From assembly GCF_041529975.1 (NCBI RefSeq), contig NZ_CP168030.1:62001-126000 (forward strand): a stretch of 64,000 nt of DNA. The letters are read 5' to 3'. The notes beneath the pieces were generated by a model. It ran no database searches. It saw only the letters and a list, made by a program, of their open reading frames with translations, and was not told the origin of the DNA. Position 1 is the stretch's first letter. Every line of letters begins with the position of its first letter. The DNA is from Microbacterium maritypicum. Its GTDB lineage: Bacteria > Actinomycetota > Actinomycetes > Actinomycetales > Microbacteriaceae. Shown here in pieces: positions 45,225 to 53,757 of this stretch. Position numbers and translations under genes: made by a program.

Positions 45225-46220
45225 ATGCAAGATCTGCTGGGGCGGCTCACCGCCCTCGACCCGGATGCCAGCGAGACGCTCAAGGTCGTCACCTACTTCG
45301 ATGCCCTCGTCGCCCGATCCGTCGGCGTGGAGAGCATGCTGCGCGGTGCCGCGGTGCTCAGCGGCGCGACGGTGGGGCAGCGCGACGGACGGCAGATCGT
45401 GCGCGTGCGGGCCGACGGCGTGCGCATCGACCCGATCGAACCGTCGCATGCCTGGCCGGTGCGGGAGAGCGGGCCGGGAGCGATCGCGTGGATCGAGCGG
45501 GAGGGGCCCGCGCACACGAACGACACGATGATCTTGGAGCGGCTGAGTCTCGCCCTCGGCATCATCCGAGCGCGCCGCTCGGTGGGACCGGAGAGCGCGG
45601 TCGAACTCGCGATCAGCTCGTACGCGGGAGCCGACGAGCGCGCTGCCGCTCTGCCCCGGCTCCGGCTCGGCGCGCGCACGCTGCGCCTGGTCGCCTCACC
45701 GCCCGATCCTGCGCCCCTGCCGCAGCATCCGTCGGCCGTGGTCGCCACCCGGCACGGCCTGACCCGCGCGACGATCCTGGATGCCGAGACGGATGCCGTG
45801 AGCGCGTGGCCTGACAGCGAGGGGCTGCGCCTCGGTCTCGGAACCGCGGGGCCGGGGGAGCACCTTCCACGGTCGTGGTCCTCGGCGTTGGTCGCCGTCC
45901 GATTGACCAGTCCCGCAGAACCGGTCGTCGATGTCGCCGACCTCGGAGCCCTGCTGCTCGTCGCGGAGGCCGCGGAGCAGGGGCCTCTCCATCCGGATGC
46001 CGCCGCGCTCGCCGCCCTCGACGACCGCAGTCGCGAGCTGCTCGACGCCGTCGCCGAGGAGCAGAGCGTGCGCGCCGCAGCCCTGCGCCTGGGTCGTCAC
46101 CATTCCAGCGTGCAGGAGCGGATGGCGGTTCTCGTCGAGACCGTGGGCTACGACCCGCGCACCTCCCGAGGGCATGCTCGGTACGTGCTCGCCCGGATGC
46201 TGCTGACGCTCGGGTCCTGA
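45225..46220 (+). CDS. PucR-like helix-turn-helix regulator
   Basis: A 331-residue protein whose last 75 residues form a CdaR/PucR-type HTH (LDAVAEEQSVRAAALRLGRHHSSVQERM). The first 250 residues are a sensor region (perhaps GAF-like) not recognised with confidence. GGAG six bases before the ATG at 45225 favours it over an ATG at 45213. It lies next to the esterase gene and could regulate it. Confidence 0.68.
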   Translation: MQDLLGRLTALDPDASETLKVVTYFDALVARSVGVESMLRGAAVLSGATVGQRDGRQIVRVRADGVRIDPIEPSHAWPVRESGPGAIAWIEREGPAHTNDTMILERLSLALGIIRARRSVGPESAVELAISSYAGADERAAALPRLRLGARTLRLVASPPDPAPLPQHPSAVVATRHGLTRATILDAETDAVSAWPDSEGLRLGLGTAGPGEHLPRSWSSALVAVRLTSPAEPVVDVADLGALLLVAEAAEQGPLHPDAAALAALDDRSRELLDAVAEEQSVRAAALRLGRHHSSVQERMAVLVETVGYDPRTSRGHARYVLARMLLTLGS

Positions 46221-46230
46221 GCGGGGAGGC

Positions 46231-47691
46231 TCAGTTCAGCGCCGACGTCAGCCGGAACACCCCGTCGAGGAACGTCGACCTCGCGGGCTCGCGCAGCCAC
46301 TCGTCGAGGGTCAGCTCACGCCCCGCGGTGCGGTACTTCTGCTCGACCTCGCGCATCTGCGCCACGAAGGACTCTCCGCGCACGAGCAGTGACATCTCCG
46401 AGTTCAGGCTGAACGAGCGGATGTCCATGTTGCTCGAGCCGATCACGGCGATGTCGTCGTCGATGGAGAAGTGCTTCGCGTGCAGGATGTACGGCGGCGG
46501 GTAGAGGAAGATGCGCACGCCCGCGCGCAGCAGTGTCTCGTAGTAGGAGCGCTGCGCGTGATAGACCATCCCCTGGTCGCCGAGCTCGGAGACGAACAGC
46601 TGCACATCGAGTCCACGCTGGCAGGCCGTGGTGATCGCGTAGATCATGGCCTCGTCGGGCACGAAGTACGGGCTGGTGAGGATGACCCTCTCGGTGGCGC
46701 CGTGGATGAGGGAGAGGAACATCCGCAGGTTGTTCTCGGTGCCGTACGCCGGACCGCTCGGCACCATCTGGCAGTGCAGGTCGCCGCCCGCGGGTCGCGG
46801 CACGGCGGAAGCCGGAACCCGCTCGACGGTGGACAGATCCTCGCCGGTCTCGATCAGCCAGTCGGAGAGGAAGACGGCGTCGACCTGGGCGACGACCGGA
46901 CCCTCGACCCGCGCGATCAGCTCCTGCCACATCAGTCCGCGCTTGATGTTCTTCTCCGCGTTGTAGTCGCGCGAGATGAGGTTCTGCGAGCCGACGAACC
47001 CGACCCTCCCGTCCACGACGACGAGTTTGCGGTGGTTGCGCAGGTCGGGTCGCTGGTACTGACCCTTGAACGGCCGCACTGGCAGCATCCACGACCAGGA
47101 CACGCCGATCCGGTCGAGCTCGGCGAACGTCTCCTCGGACTTCGGGATCTTGCGCGAGGCGATGTAGTCGGCCAGCAGACGCACGGAGACGCCGCGGGCG
47201 ACGGCCTTCTCCATCGCCGTGAAGAATCCGCGGGTCGTGGCGTCCGACGCGGCGATGTAGAACTCGACGTGCACGTACCGCTCGGCCGTGTCGATCGCGG
47301 CGGCCATGGCATCGATCGACCCCTGGTAGTCGTCGATCAGCTCGGCCGACGAATCGCCGACCACCGGCAGCCCGGTGAGCGCGTGATTCTGCTGAGCAAC
47401 GCGCTGGAGCCACCGTGGAGCCTGCGGGTCCGGATCCTCCACGGCCGCGGCGGCGATCATCGCCGTGATGCGCTGCTGCTCGTCGCGGCGCTTCTTCGGC
47501 AGCCGGAAGTTTCCGATCAGCAGGTAGAGGCCCATACCGACGAAAGGCACGAGGAACACGAGCAGCAGCCAGGCCATCGCGGCCGTGGGCTTGCGGTCGC
47601 GGGGGATGTAGATCAGTGCGATCACATTGATGGCGAGGGCCGCGAGGGCCAGGATCGTCCAGATCAGGTTCGCGGAGAGGAGCGCGTCCAT
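46231..47691 (-). CDS. Cardiolipin synthase-type phospholipase D enzyme
   Basis: A 486-residue membrane enzyme. Two N-terminal membrane segments (about 5-30, 38-60) precede two PLD domains with both HKD motifs: HRKLVVVDG near residue 220 and HAKHFSIDD near residue 404. It joins two phosphatidylglycerols (or a CDP-alcohol) to make cardiolipin. The ATG at 47691 has AAGGAGG upstream. It converges with the regulator gene at 46220. Confidence 0.93.
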   Translation of the reverse strand: MDALLSANLIWTILALAALAINVIALIYIPRDRKPTAAMAWLLLVFLVPFVGMGLYLLIGNFRLPKKRRDEQQRITAMIAAAAVEDPDPQAPRWLQRVAQQNHALTGLPVVGDSSAELIDDYQGSIDAMAAAIDTAERYVHVEFYIAASDATTRGFFTAMEKAVARGVSVRLLADYIASRKIPKSEETFAELDRIGVSWSWMLPVRPFKGQYQRPDLRNHRKLVVVDGRVGFVGSQNLISRDYNAEKNIKRGLMWQELIARVEGPVVAQVDAVFLSDWLIETGEDLSTVERVPASAVPRPAGGDLHCQMVPSGPAYGTENNLRMFLSLIHGATERVILTSPYFVPDEAMIYAITTACQRGLDVQLFVSELGDQGMVYHAQRSYYETLLRAGVRIFLYPPPYILHAKHFSIDDDIAVIGSSNMDIRSFSLNSEMSLLVRGESFVAQMREVEQKYRTAGRELTLDEWLREPARSTFLDGVFRLTSALN

Positions 47692-47809
47692 GGGGCCTCC
47701 TTCGAGGGGATGCCTGAGTGTGGCACGCGGTGCGACGGGCGCGGTGCGCGGCTCATCCTGCACGGGTGGGGCGTCCGCGGCGTCGGAGTGTGCCGCGCGT
47801 GACGAGGTA

Positions 47810-48514
47810 TCAGCGCGAGGGCAACTTCACGACGTCGAACTGCACCTGCGCGTCACCGGGGATGTCTGCGACGACGCTCTGGGTCTTGCTCGTCCCGGGA
47901 GCCAACCGGTCTTCGGGGAAGGCGGCCGTGATCGTGTACTCGCCCGGGTAGACGAGGTACAGCGACGGGGCGGTCCCCGCATCGGAGGACACGGTGTCGG
48001 CGATGCCGGGGATGCGGAACGGCGCCGGCTCGAAGGAGACCTTGCTCTGCACCGCGTCGACGAACAGCGAGAGCGTCAGGGACTGCGTGAGCATCCACTC
48101 GGATGACTCGTCGTCCCAGCGCACGTCCAGCGACGACTCGTGCGGTCGCCCGGCCAGCTCGTAGCGGAAGAGCACGCGGCGCGTATCGTCGTCCCCCTCC
48201 ACCGCGCGTGCTTCCGGCTCCACCGAGATGTCCGTGATGCGGCTGTCCGCCGCCTGCAGGATGGCATCGGTGCGGAGCGACTCGAAGTCGCCGGCTTTTT
48301 CGGTCGTCGTGCCCTCGTGCTGAGCGACGACGGCTCTATCGTCGAGGGCAGTCGCCGTGGTGGCATCTCCTTCGGAGATCGCGGTGAGGTACTCGCTCAC
48401 GACCGCTGTCGGATCGGATCTCTGGGCGCCTCCTGCGCACGAGGTCAGGACGATGCCCGACAGCACGATGAATCCTGTGGCCGCCAGGACTGATTGTCTC
48501 TTCGATCTGCGCAA
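47810..48514 (-). CDS. Putative lipoprotein
   Basis: A 234-residue protein: basic start, hydrophobic helix and lipobox LTSC (Cys26). The rest is probably beta-rich, resembling NTF2-like Gram-positive lipoproteins (DPTAVVSEYLTAISEGD). The start is TTG with GGAGG ten bases upstream. It follows two membrane genes on the same strand that lie downstream of the secreted-paralogue cluster. The function is unknown. Confidence 0.7.
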   Translation of the reverse strand: MRRSKRQSVLAATGFIVLSGIVLTSCAGGAQRSDPTAVVSEYLTAISEGDATTATALDDRAVVAQHEGTTTEKAGDFESLRTDAILQAADSRITDISVEPEARAVEGDDDTRRVLFRYELAGRPHESSLDVRWDDESSEWMLTQSLTLSLFVDAVQSKVSFEPAPFRIPGIADTVSSDAGTAPSLYLVYPGEYTITAAFPEDRLAPGTSKTQSVVADIPGDAQVQFDVVKLPSR

Positions 48515-48594
48515 TGTACAGCTTCCTCCATGTGATCAGGTCAGAGCGCCGTGCCGTTTTCTCGGTTCGGGTTCCGTGCTGCACCGAAGCACGG

Positions 48595-49704
48595 TCACTC
48601 GAAGCCGGGATACTCCTGCAGCTTCGTCTCGAACTCGTCGCGGTCGGCCTCGCCGAGCACACCGCTGGCGATCACGACGAGCTGCAGACCTTCGAGCGGT
48701 TCCCCGGTGCGGGCCGTCTGGGCTTCGCGCGCGGCGAGGAAGCCGCCGTCCCGGTCGTTCGACAGGTCGTAGATGTTGGCGTAGAAGCGCATCGGATCGG
48801 GGTAGTTCTCGGTGTAGTACTCCCACGTGTGCTGCGTGCGGGGATCATCGCTGCCGTAGAGCTTCGCGATCATCGACGGGTCGATGCCCGACCCGGTCGG
48901 GTCGTTGAAGGAGTAGAGCTCCCACAGGCCGTGCTGCACGACCTCGTCGTTGATCGCGGCCATCACCGCTTGCTTGCGCGCGTAGCCCTGCACGGGCTGC
49001 TCGGTCGCCCACGCCGCGGAGGTGTACTCGACGAGCATCGATTCGCCGCCGTAGCCGTTGCGTTCGGGGCGCAGGTCCTCGTCGCCGACGGGGACCCAGG
49101 TGTATCCGAATTCCCGGGTGAGCCGAGTCCGGATGTCGGCGAAGAGCTCTTCGGACTGCGCGCGCACCTCCTCCAGGGACTGCTGCCCGAGCGTCTCCTG
49201 CGGATCGGTGCCCTTGATGCCGGGGTACGCCTCGGCGTGCTTCTGATCCGCGGACTTGGCGCCCTGGTAGCTGCCGGCGGCCGAGGTCTGCAGCGCGCTC
49301 ATGCCGCCGACGGTCGCGACGTTGAACAGGACGGTCACGATCAGCGCGATCGCCCCCAGCTTCCGTGCCCGCGGTGAGAACAGGGCAGCGACGACCGTGC
49401 CGACGACCACGAGTTGCGCCGTGAGCATCGTGACGCCGTAGAGCACGTCGGTGCCGCCGGCGACCAGCGTGCCGAGCAGGGTCAGCGCGAACAGGACGGC
49501 GACGGTGAGGGCGATCCACCCGAGTGCGTTCGCCGGCTGCTTCGGCTCCTCGGGCGTCGGGGTCGCGGTCGGGGCGACTGCGGATTCACGGGCGGGGGCC
49601 GAAGCCTGGCGTCGCGCACCGTGATAACCGCCGGGCGGAGGGACGGGAGGAGCCCCTTCGGCGCCGGCGAGGTAGCGCGCTCGTTGCTGCTCGTGATCGC
49701 TCAC
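48595..49704 (-). CDS. Membrane protein of unknown function
   Basis: A 369-residue protein: a Pro/Ala-rich start (residues 1-55), three or four membrane segments (about 62-85, 92-112, 120-140), then an extracytoplasmic domain (residues 150-369) rich in aromatic and acidic residues. The GTG start overlaps the stop of the upstream TPR-like gene (GTGA), so the two work together. No known domain is recognised. Confidence 0.68.
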   Translation of the reverse strand: MSDHEQQRARYLAGAEGAPPVPPPGGYHGARRQASAPARESAVAPTATPTPEEPKQPANALGWIALTVAVLFALTLLGTLVAGGTDVLYGVTMLTAQLVVVGTVVAALFSPRARKLGAIALIVTVLFNVATVGGMSALQTSAAGSYQGAKSADQKHAEAYPGIKGTDPQETLGQQSLEEVRAQSEELFADIRTRLTREFGYTWVPVGDEDLRPERNGYGGESMLVEYTSAAWATEQPVQGYARKQAVMAAINDEVVQHGLWELYSFNDPTGSGIDPSMIAKLYGSDDPRTQHTWEYYTENYPDPMRFYANIYDLSNDRDGGFLAAREAQTARTGEPLEGLQLVVIASGVLGEADRDEFETKLQEYPGFE

Positions 49705-50489
49705 CACGGCTTGTCCGTTCCCGTGCCGCCGGGCTCGTCGCCCTGCTGCTGATCCCGCTCCTGCGTGCCCTGCTCGAGCTTGCCCTCGAGCTCGTCGAGT
49801 TTGCCCTCGGAGGGCTGCTCTTCTTCACCGGGCTGCTGCTCGGGTTCCTGCGGCTGCTGCTGTTGCTCCTGCTGCTTCTGCTTGAGCCGATCCTCGGTGC
49901 CGTCGAGGGTGTCGGACATGTCGCGCTGCGGGTCGGAGGACTGCTGCTGCGCCTCGTCGCTGTGGCATTCCTCCGGCGTTTCGACCGTGATGGTCAGCGC
50001 CTCGCCGTAGAACTCGGCGGCAGCGGCGCCGTCGCCGTCGGCTCGCGCGGCGTCGCCCATCCGCTCGACGACGAGCGCGAGGTTGATCCGCACCCCGCAC
50101 ACCTCCAGTCCGGTGGCGAGGCCGAGTGCCTCTTCGAGCTCCGCCCTGGCCTCGGGCAGCTGCTCGGCCGCGCCGAGGGCGGTGCCGATGTTGAACGGCG
50201 CCTTGTACGGTTCGAACCAGTTGAGGAAGTCCTGTCCACGCGCCGAGGCTTCGGATCCCGCGAAGTCGTCGACGACGTAGGCGGTGATCGCCTGATGCGC
50301 GAACGCGTACATGCTCAGCAGCTTGCCCACGAACAGCAGGGCCGCGAGGGTGAGCGGGATGGTGCCGATCGCGACCCACCGGCGGATGCTGCGGCGGCGA
50401 CGGTTCGAGCGGAGCAGCGCGGCCGCTGCCTCGTTCGGGAGGGATGCGCGGTGCGCGTCGGCGACGGGGCGTGTCGAGACGTGCGTCAC
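49701..50489 (-). CDS. TPR-like membrane protein
   Basis: A 262-residue protein: one N-terminal membrane segment (about 36-60), a tetratricopeptide-like region (FNIGTALGAAEQLPEARAEL, NLALVVERMGDAARADGD) and a long Gln/Glu-rich tail (QEQQQQPQEPEQQPGEEE). Proteins of this kind usually follow the vWA genes of MoxR/BatA-type operons. Here three secreted paralogues separate it from them. GTG start, GGAGG six bases upstream. Confidence 0.72.
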   Translation of the reverse strand: MTHVSTRPVADAHRASLPNEAAAALLRSNRRRRSIRRWVAIGTIPLTLAALLFVGKLLSMYAFAHQAITAYVVDDFAGSEASARGQDFLNWFEPYKAPFNIGTALGAAEQLPEARAELEEALGLATGLEVCGVRINLALVVERMGDAARADGDGAAAAEFYGEALTITVETPEECHSDEAQQQSSDPQRDMSDTLDGTEDRLKQKQQEQQQQPQEPEQQPGEEEQPSEGKLDELEGKLEQGTQERDQQQGDEPGGTGTDKPW

Positions 50490-50592
50490 GCTCCACCTCC
50501 TCGCCGCTCGCCCCATGCGGCGGCAGACGAGGGTCCTCGAATCGGCACGGGAAGCGGTGAACATCCTATCCGCGTAACCTCCCAGCACAGCA

Positions 50593-50626
50593 GCGTCGGC
50601 CTCGAGGGAGTCCCCGAGGCCGACGC
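50593..50626 (-). terminator. Terminator of the lectin-bearing paralogue
   Basis: GCGTCGGCCTCG (50593-50604) and CGAGGCCGACGC (50615-50626) form a perfect 12-bp stem just beyond the stop codon at 50639; no U-run. Confidence 0.6.
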
Positions 50627-50638
50627 AGTCGCGTTCGG

Positions 50639-53545
50639 CTATCCGGCGCGGAGGGCGAACTGGTTGTTGTTCGACGGTGTGGTCCCGCAGGCGGCCTGCT
50701 CGAAGATCGCACCGTCGGCGAGGTTGCCGTTGGTGAGTGTGAGACACATGCCCGAGTGGCTGGCGATGAGCTGGGCAAAGCCGCCGGCGGTGTCCTTCAC
50801 GGTCCAGAGGAAGTTGCCGGTGTCACCGCAGGTGTACTGGATGACCTTGTTCGTCTTCGAGAGGGAGACGGCCAGGCACCCACCGGAGGAGGCGTTCTTC
50901 AGCTGGATTCGCCCGTCGGCCTTGCGGATGACCGTCCATTTCTGCAGCGCATTGCCCGTGATGGGCTGCTGCACGGACTGGTCGGTGCTGTTGTTGGTGA
51001 GACCGACCGCCTTGCCGCTGGCCTTGGAGACGATCGTCTGCCCCGGAGTGCCGAGCAGGAACTGGTTGTTGTTCGATGTTCCGCAGGCGGCTTGCTCGAA
51101 GATCGCACCGTCGGCGAGGTTGCCGTTGGTGAGGGTGAGGCACAGGCCGGAGTGGTTGGCGATGAGCTGGCTGAAGCCCCCGCCGACATCCTTCTGGGTC
51201 CAGAAGAAGTTGCCGGTGTTGCCGCAGGTGTACTGGATCACCTTGTTCGTCTTCGAGAGGGACACTGCCAGGCACCCACCGGAGGACGCGTTCTTCAGCT
51301 GGATTCGCCCGTCGGCCTTGCGGATGACCGTCCATTTCTGCAGCGCGTTGCCCGTGACGGGCTGCTGCACGGACTGGTCGGTGCTGTTGTTGGTGAGACC
51401 GACCGCCTTGCCGCTGGTCTTCGAGACGATCGTCTGCCCCGGGGTTCCGAGCAGGAACTGGTTGTTGTTCGACGGTGTGGTCCCGCAGGCGGCCTGCTCG
51501 AAGATCGCACCGTCGGCGAGGTTGCCGTCGGTGAGGGTGAGGCACATGCCCGAGTGGCTGGCGATGAGCTGGCTGAAGCCCCCACCGACATCCTTCGCGT
51601 TCCACGAGAAGTTGTCGGTGTTGCCGCACGCGTATTGGATCACCTTGTTCGTCTTCGAGAGGGAGACGGCCAGGCATGCACCGGAGGAGGCGTTCTTGAG
51701 CTGGATTCGCCCGTCGGCCTTCGGGATGACCGTCCACTTCTGCAGCGCATTGCCCGTGACGGGCTGCTGCACGGTCTGGTCGGTGCTGTTGTTGGTGAGG
51801 CCGACCGCCTTGCCGCTGGTCTTCGAGACGATCGAGAGCTGGCCGGTCGGGTTCGAGGTGGGGGTCGTGGCCCGGCTCGAGGCCGTGTTTCCGCTCGCGT
51901 CCTTCGCAACGACCGTGTACTGGACTATCGCTTCCGCCGACGTGTCGACCAGGCCGACGACAAGACGCTTCCACCACGTCGCCTCGGACGTGGCGGTGGC
52001 GACCGGCGTCGCGGTTCCGGACCGGTAGAGCTCGTACGTCAGCTTCAGGTCATCGCGGTCCCAGTTCGCCAGGATGGTGACACCGACTTGATTCTGCCCC
52101 GTGCGAACGACTGTCGGCACCCAGGAGTCGCCGGAGAGGCGGGGCTTGTCTTTGGCTCCTCCGGGAGGTGTGGTGGAGAAGCGGACGAGTCCTTCGAACT
52201 GGCCGTTGTTGACGGAGCGGAATTCGCCGCCGATGGAGATCATGTTCCCGGTGCCGGTGATCGACAGTCCGGCCTGACCCAGGCCCGAGGTCACGCCGAC
52301 GGCCCAGTCCGGAGTCCAGTTGTAGGCCGAGGGAGCGGGTGTTCCCGCCCAGTCCTTGTATTGAGGCACGTTCGTCTGGTGTCCTAGCGTGCCTCGCGCG
52401 TCGGCGGTGAATGCTTCCGAGTAGCGGTGCGTACGCGGGGTCTGCTCCGGGTGCAGGCCCATGGTGCTGCAGGCATGGGTGTGGCTGGTCGTGTAGACGA
52501 CCTTGCCGGTGGAGTAGACGCCGTAGTGGTCGCCGAGGCAGTCGGCGATCCAGCGGATCTTGCCGGTGCCGGCTTCGGCGGCGAAGGTGCCCTCGAGGTT
52601 TGCCACGTCGTTGGTGGCGTACGACCACCCCGTGCCATAGACGCCCGTGGCGTCAGCGTTGAGACCGAAGATGCCGCCCTTTCCCGCATACTGCCCTGTG
52701 CCGGATCCGTTCTTCACCGTGTTGGGTACCTGCCACGCAGTGTCCACCGTGCCGGTGGTCTTGTCGACCGCGCCGATGCCACGCAGTGCGCTGTTGCCGC
52801 TGATCTGCGAGAAGCGTCCGCCGATGATCGTGTCCGCGCTGGCCGGGTCCATCACCATGGCGTCGACCTGCAGGTCGGTCGTCGGCGCCCAGGGCAGCAG
52901 CTTGCCATCGGGCGCGTTGAACGCGGTGAGGTTCTTCCGCGCTGTGCCGTTGGCCTGGGTGAACAGGCCGCCGGCGTAGACGCTGGTGCCCGAGGTCGCC
53001 AGCGCGTAGACGCCCGATCCGCCGATCGACGGGATGAAGCCGGGGACGAGTTCGCCGGTCTTCGCGTCGAGCGCGGCGATGTTCCAGCGGTCTTTGCCGT
53101 TGACGGAGTTGAAGGATCCGCCGATGTAGATCCGTGTGCCGTCGGGTGACGGAGCGACGGCCTTGATGACGCCGTTGACCTTCGGTGCGAACGGCAGCAG
53201 CGCGCCGGTCTGGATGTCGTAGGCGAGCACGTTCGATCGGGCGGTGAGTGCGGTGCCCGGTGCGGCCTTCGGCTCGCGGGCGTTGTCGAACTTGCCGACG
53301 GCGTAGACCGTGGAGCCGATGGTCGTCTGCGCCCAGACGTAGCCGTTGTCGATCTGGACCGTCGGGATCGGATCGGACGTGACGACGTTCTCGTCGCGTT
53401 GCAGCAGCGGCGGCGGCGACGACGAGACTTCCGCCGCCACCGCCGCTCCGCCGCCGAACGAGACGAGGCCGCTGACGACCAGGACACCGACGACGGCGCC
53501 GATGGCCGCCTTCCGGGCGCGCTTCAGTGCAGAGTTGTTCCCCAT
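50639..53545 (-). CDS. Secreted beta-propeller-like protein with three ricin-type lectin domains
   Basis: A 968-residue exported protein. Signal peptide (residues 1-38, VVSGLVSFGGGAAVAA). Residues about 45-440 carry repeated GGSFNSVNG-, GGLFTQANG-, GGRFSQISG-type motifs, as in delta-60/beta-propeller repeats. A fibronectin-type-III-like segment follows (about 460-570). The C-terminal 400 residues are three consecutive beta-trefoils of about 130 residues, each with QKW-type motifs and a Cys pair; such domains bind sugars. The role is probably surface or polysaccharide binding. It is one of three paralogues, the only one with lectin domains. Confidence 0.75.
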   Translation of the reverse strand: MGNNSALKRARKAAIGAVVGVLVVSGLVSFGGGAAVAAEVSSSPPPLLQRDENVVTSDPIPTVQIDNGYVWAQTTIGSTVYAVGKFDNAREPKAAPGTALTARSNVLAYDIQTGALLPFAPKVNGVIKAVAPSPDGTRIYIGGSFNSVNGKDRWNIAALDAKTGELVPGFIPSIGGSGVYALATSGTSVYAGGLFTQANGTARKNLTAFNAPDGKLLPWAPTTDLQVDAMVMDPASADTIIGGRFSQISGNSALRGIGAVDKTTGTVDTAWQVPNTVKNGSGTGQYAGKGGIFGLNADATGVYGTGWSYATNDVANLEGTFAAEAGTGKIRWIADCLGDHYGVYSTGKVVYTTSHTHACSTMGLHPEQTPRTHRYSEAFTADARGTLGHQTNVPQYKDWAGTPAPSAYNWTPDWAVGVTSGLGQAGLSITGTGNMISIGGEFRSVNNGQFEGLVRFSTTPPGGAKDKPRLSGDSWVPTVVRTGQNQVGVTILANWDRDDLKLTYELYRSGTATPVATATSEATWWKRLVVGLVDTSAEAIVQYTVVAKDASGNTASSRATTPTSNPTGQLSIVSKTSGKAVGLTNNSTDQTVQQPVTGNALQKWTVIPKADGRIQLKNASSGACLAVSLSKTNKVIQYACGNTDNFSWNAKDVGGGFSQLIASHSGMCLTLTDGNLADGAIFEQAACGTTPSNNNQFLLGTPGQTIVSKTSGKAVGLTNNSTDQSVQQPVTGNALQKWTVIRKADGRIQLKNASSGGCLAVSLSKTNKVIQYTCGNTGNFFWTQKDVGGGFSQLIANHSGLCLTLTNGNLADGAIFEQAACGTSNNNQFLLGTPGQTIVSKASGKAVGLTNNSTDQSVQQPITGNALQKWTVIRKADGRIQLKNASSGGCLAVSLSKTNKVIQYTCGDTGNFLWTVKDTAGGFAQLIASHSGMCLTLTNGNLADGAIFEQAACGTTPSNNNQFALRAG
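50642..51840 (-). repeat. Three near-identical 0.4-kb repeats encoding beta-trefoils
   Basis: Units of about 390-400 bp end near 51050, 51450 and 51840. Stretches such as TTCAGCTGGATTCGCCCGTC recur at the same place in each. Units two and three are the closest. The near-identity points to recent duplication inside the gene. Confidence 0.85.
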
Positions 53546-53702
53546 GTTTGTTCCCCAGTGATTTGATGTCGACCTTCAGGCCGACGTGACATCGCCGTGC
53601 GTTCCCCCACCGAGCCGGCTTCCCCACGAGACCGCACCCGGTCGGTTCGCAACGACGAACCCCCAAGTCGGAGCGTGATAGCTCACGACATGTAAAATAA
53701 TA
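53546..53702 (-). promoter_or_regulatory. Promoter and structured leader of the lectin paralogue
   Basis: An extended -10 box (TGC-TATTAT, minus strand, hexamer at 53702-53697) predicts a start near 53690 and a leader of about 145 nt. The leader contains a GGTTCG/CGAACC stem (53644-53661) and a nine-pair stem just before the ribosome-binding site (53566-53587). The same elements precede the second paralogue at the same distances. Confidence 0.6.
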
Positions 53703-53757
53703 GCATACAGGATGCTCGCCCCGTCCAGTCCGGAGAGAGCCGGCGGCCGGGAGGTCC

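Noticed and set aside
53546..53702. Paralogue leader considered as a c-di-GMP, SAM or cobalamin riboswitch
   Set aside because: The required consensus blocks of those classes are not visible; the leader is left as an unknown structured element.
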